This document shows positions 4,923 to 5,199 of a stretch of 5,199 bases of DNA, piece after piece (position 1 is the first letter of the stretch; every line of letters starts with the position of its first letter). The notes under the pieces are model-generated. The model made no database searches, was not told the DNA's origin, and saw only the letters and a list, made by a program, of their open reading frames with translations. Source of the stretch: Actinomycetota bacterium (GTDB taxonomy: Bacteria; Actinomycetota; Aquicultoria; Aquicultorales; Aquicultoraceae). Made by a program: the position numbers and the translations under genes. The DNA lies in assembly GCA_030017355.1 (NCBI GenBank), contig JASEIR010000150.1, positions 1 through 5,199 on the forward strand, in the 5' to 3' direction.

Positions 4923-5199
4923 CTATGCAGCTTTTCCCATATGCCGAAGAAGGCGCCTGCTAAGATTTCTAATCTCGGTTATGAACTCCACCGGCATTAC
5001 ATCTTCGGTTATTTGGTTGGTAACCGCATAGCTAAGCAAGGCAAGCACTCTTTCAGGATACCTTGATATTTTTTTAAGCAAGTAATCCCAATCTAGGTGT
5101 TTGCTATTTCTTATAATTAAAAGGGCATCTTGGAAATCCTCCTGCCTTGTCGCTTTCCAGGAAACAAGAAGCTTTGAATGAATCAAGTCCTCCGGTGAG
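4923..5199 (-). CDS. C-terminal part of a possible nucleotidyltransferase-like protein
   Basis: The last 91 residues of a minus-strand gene whose beginning lies beyond the right edge; the frame stays open to the edge. It reads SPEDLIHSKLLVSWKATRQ and then DFQDALLIIRNSK, LDWDYLLKKI and VLALLSYAVTNQ, ending at TAG 4923-4925. From memory, the order of P-E-x-LI-x-SK, a D-x-x-D-A helix, LDWD-x-LL and a helix with VLALL recalls the C-terminal half of bacterial nucleotidyltransferase-like proteins distantly related to AbiEii. The catalytic N-terminal part is not in view, so this is tentative. A TTG at 5184-5186 could start an 87-residue protein, but GGAGG is only two bases before it and the conserved-looking P-E-D-L-I block spans that point, so read-through is more likely. 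The same strand and the 76-base gap suggest an operon with the CCA enzyme. Confidence 0.6.
   Translation of the reverse strand, partial: SPEDLIHSKLLVSWKATRQEDFQDALLIIRNSKHLDWDYLLKKISRYPERVLALLSYAVTNQITEDVMPVEFITEIRNLSRRLLRHMGKAA

Overview
The window looks like a chromosomal stretch of a fairly AT-leaning bacterium. The best taxonomic clue is the CCA-adding enzyme at 3410-4846. Its N-terminal nucleotidyltransferase core, HD domain and long C-terminal part match, from memory, the actinobacterial form of the family. I therefore lean towards a low-GC, deep-branching actinomycete relative, but this is an inference from one protein. No phage, IS element or CRISPR array is visible.

Left part (1-1250). 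A dispersed repeat of the CATTGCGAG...GCAATGACA type (42-99) lies downstream of a minus-strand gene for a 35-residue single-pass membrane protein (149-256), which has a good ribosome binding site. Next comes a plus-strand type II toxin-antitoxin operon: promoter with a palindromic candidate operator (401-429), AbrB/SpoVT-type antitoxin (504-760) and PIN-domain VapC-like toxin (757-1175). Both genes look damaged. The antitoxin's only start with a Shine-Dalgarno sequence is out of frame with its domain at an A6 run. The toxin is broken by an exact 11-bp tandem duplication, and one expected active-site Asp reads Asn. A strong bidirectional terminator (1206-1247) separates this operon from the tRNA that converges on it.

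Middle (1249-2663). A minus-strand tRNA-Val(CAC) gene lacks an encoded CCA end. Its upstream region holds a candidate promoter and a 12-bp tandem repeat. Then comes a plus-strand 388-residue protein with one N-terminal membrane anchor, whose family I do not recognise.

Right part (2679-5199). Three minus-strand genes form a probable operon, read from the right: the C-terminal end of a possible nucleotidyltransferase-like protein (cut by the window edge), the CCA-adding enzyme, and a calcineurin-like phosphoesterase. The last two overlap by a GTGA junction. The tRNA and the CCA enzyme fit together, because the tRNA's 3' CCA has to be added after transcription.

A theme across the window is short exact or near-exact tandem duplication (11, 12 and 20 bp), one of which inactivates a gene. 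I found no clearly new multi-gene system. The most notable items are the lesions in the toxin-antitoxin pair, the tiny membrane protein and the unrecognised membrane-anchored protein.
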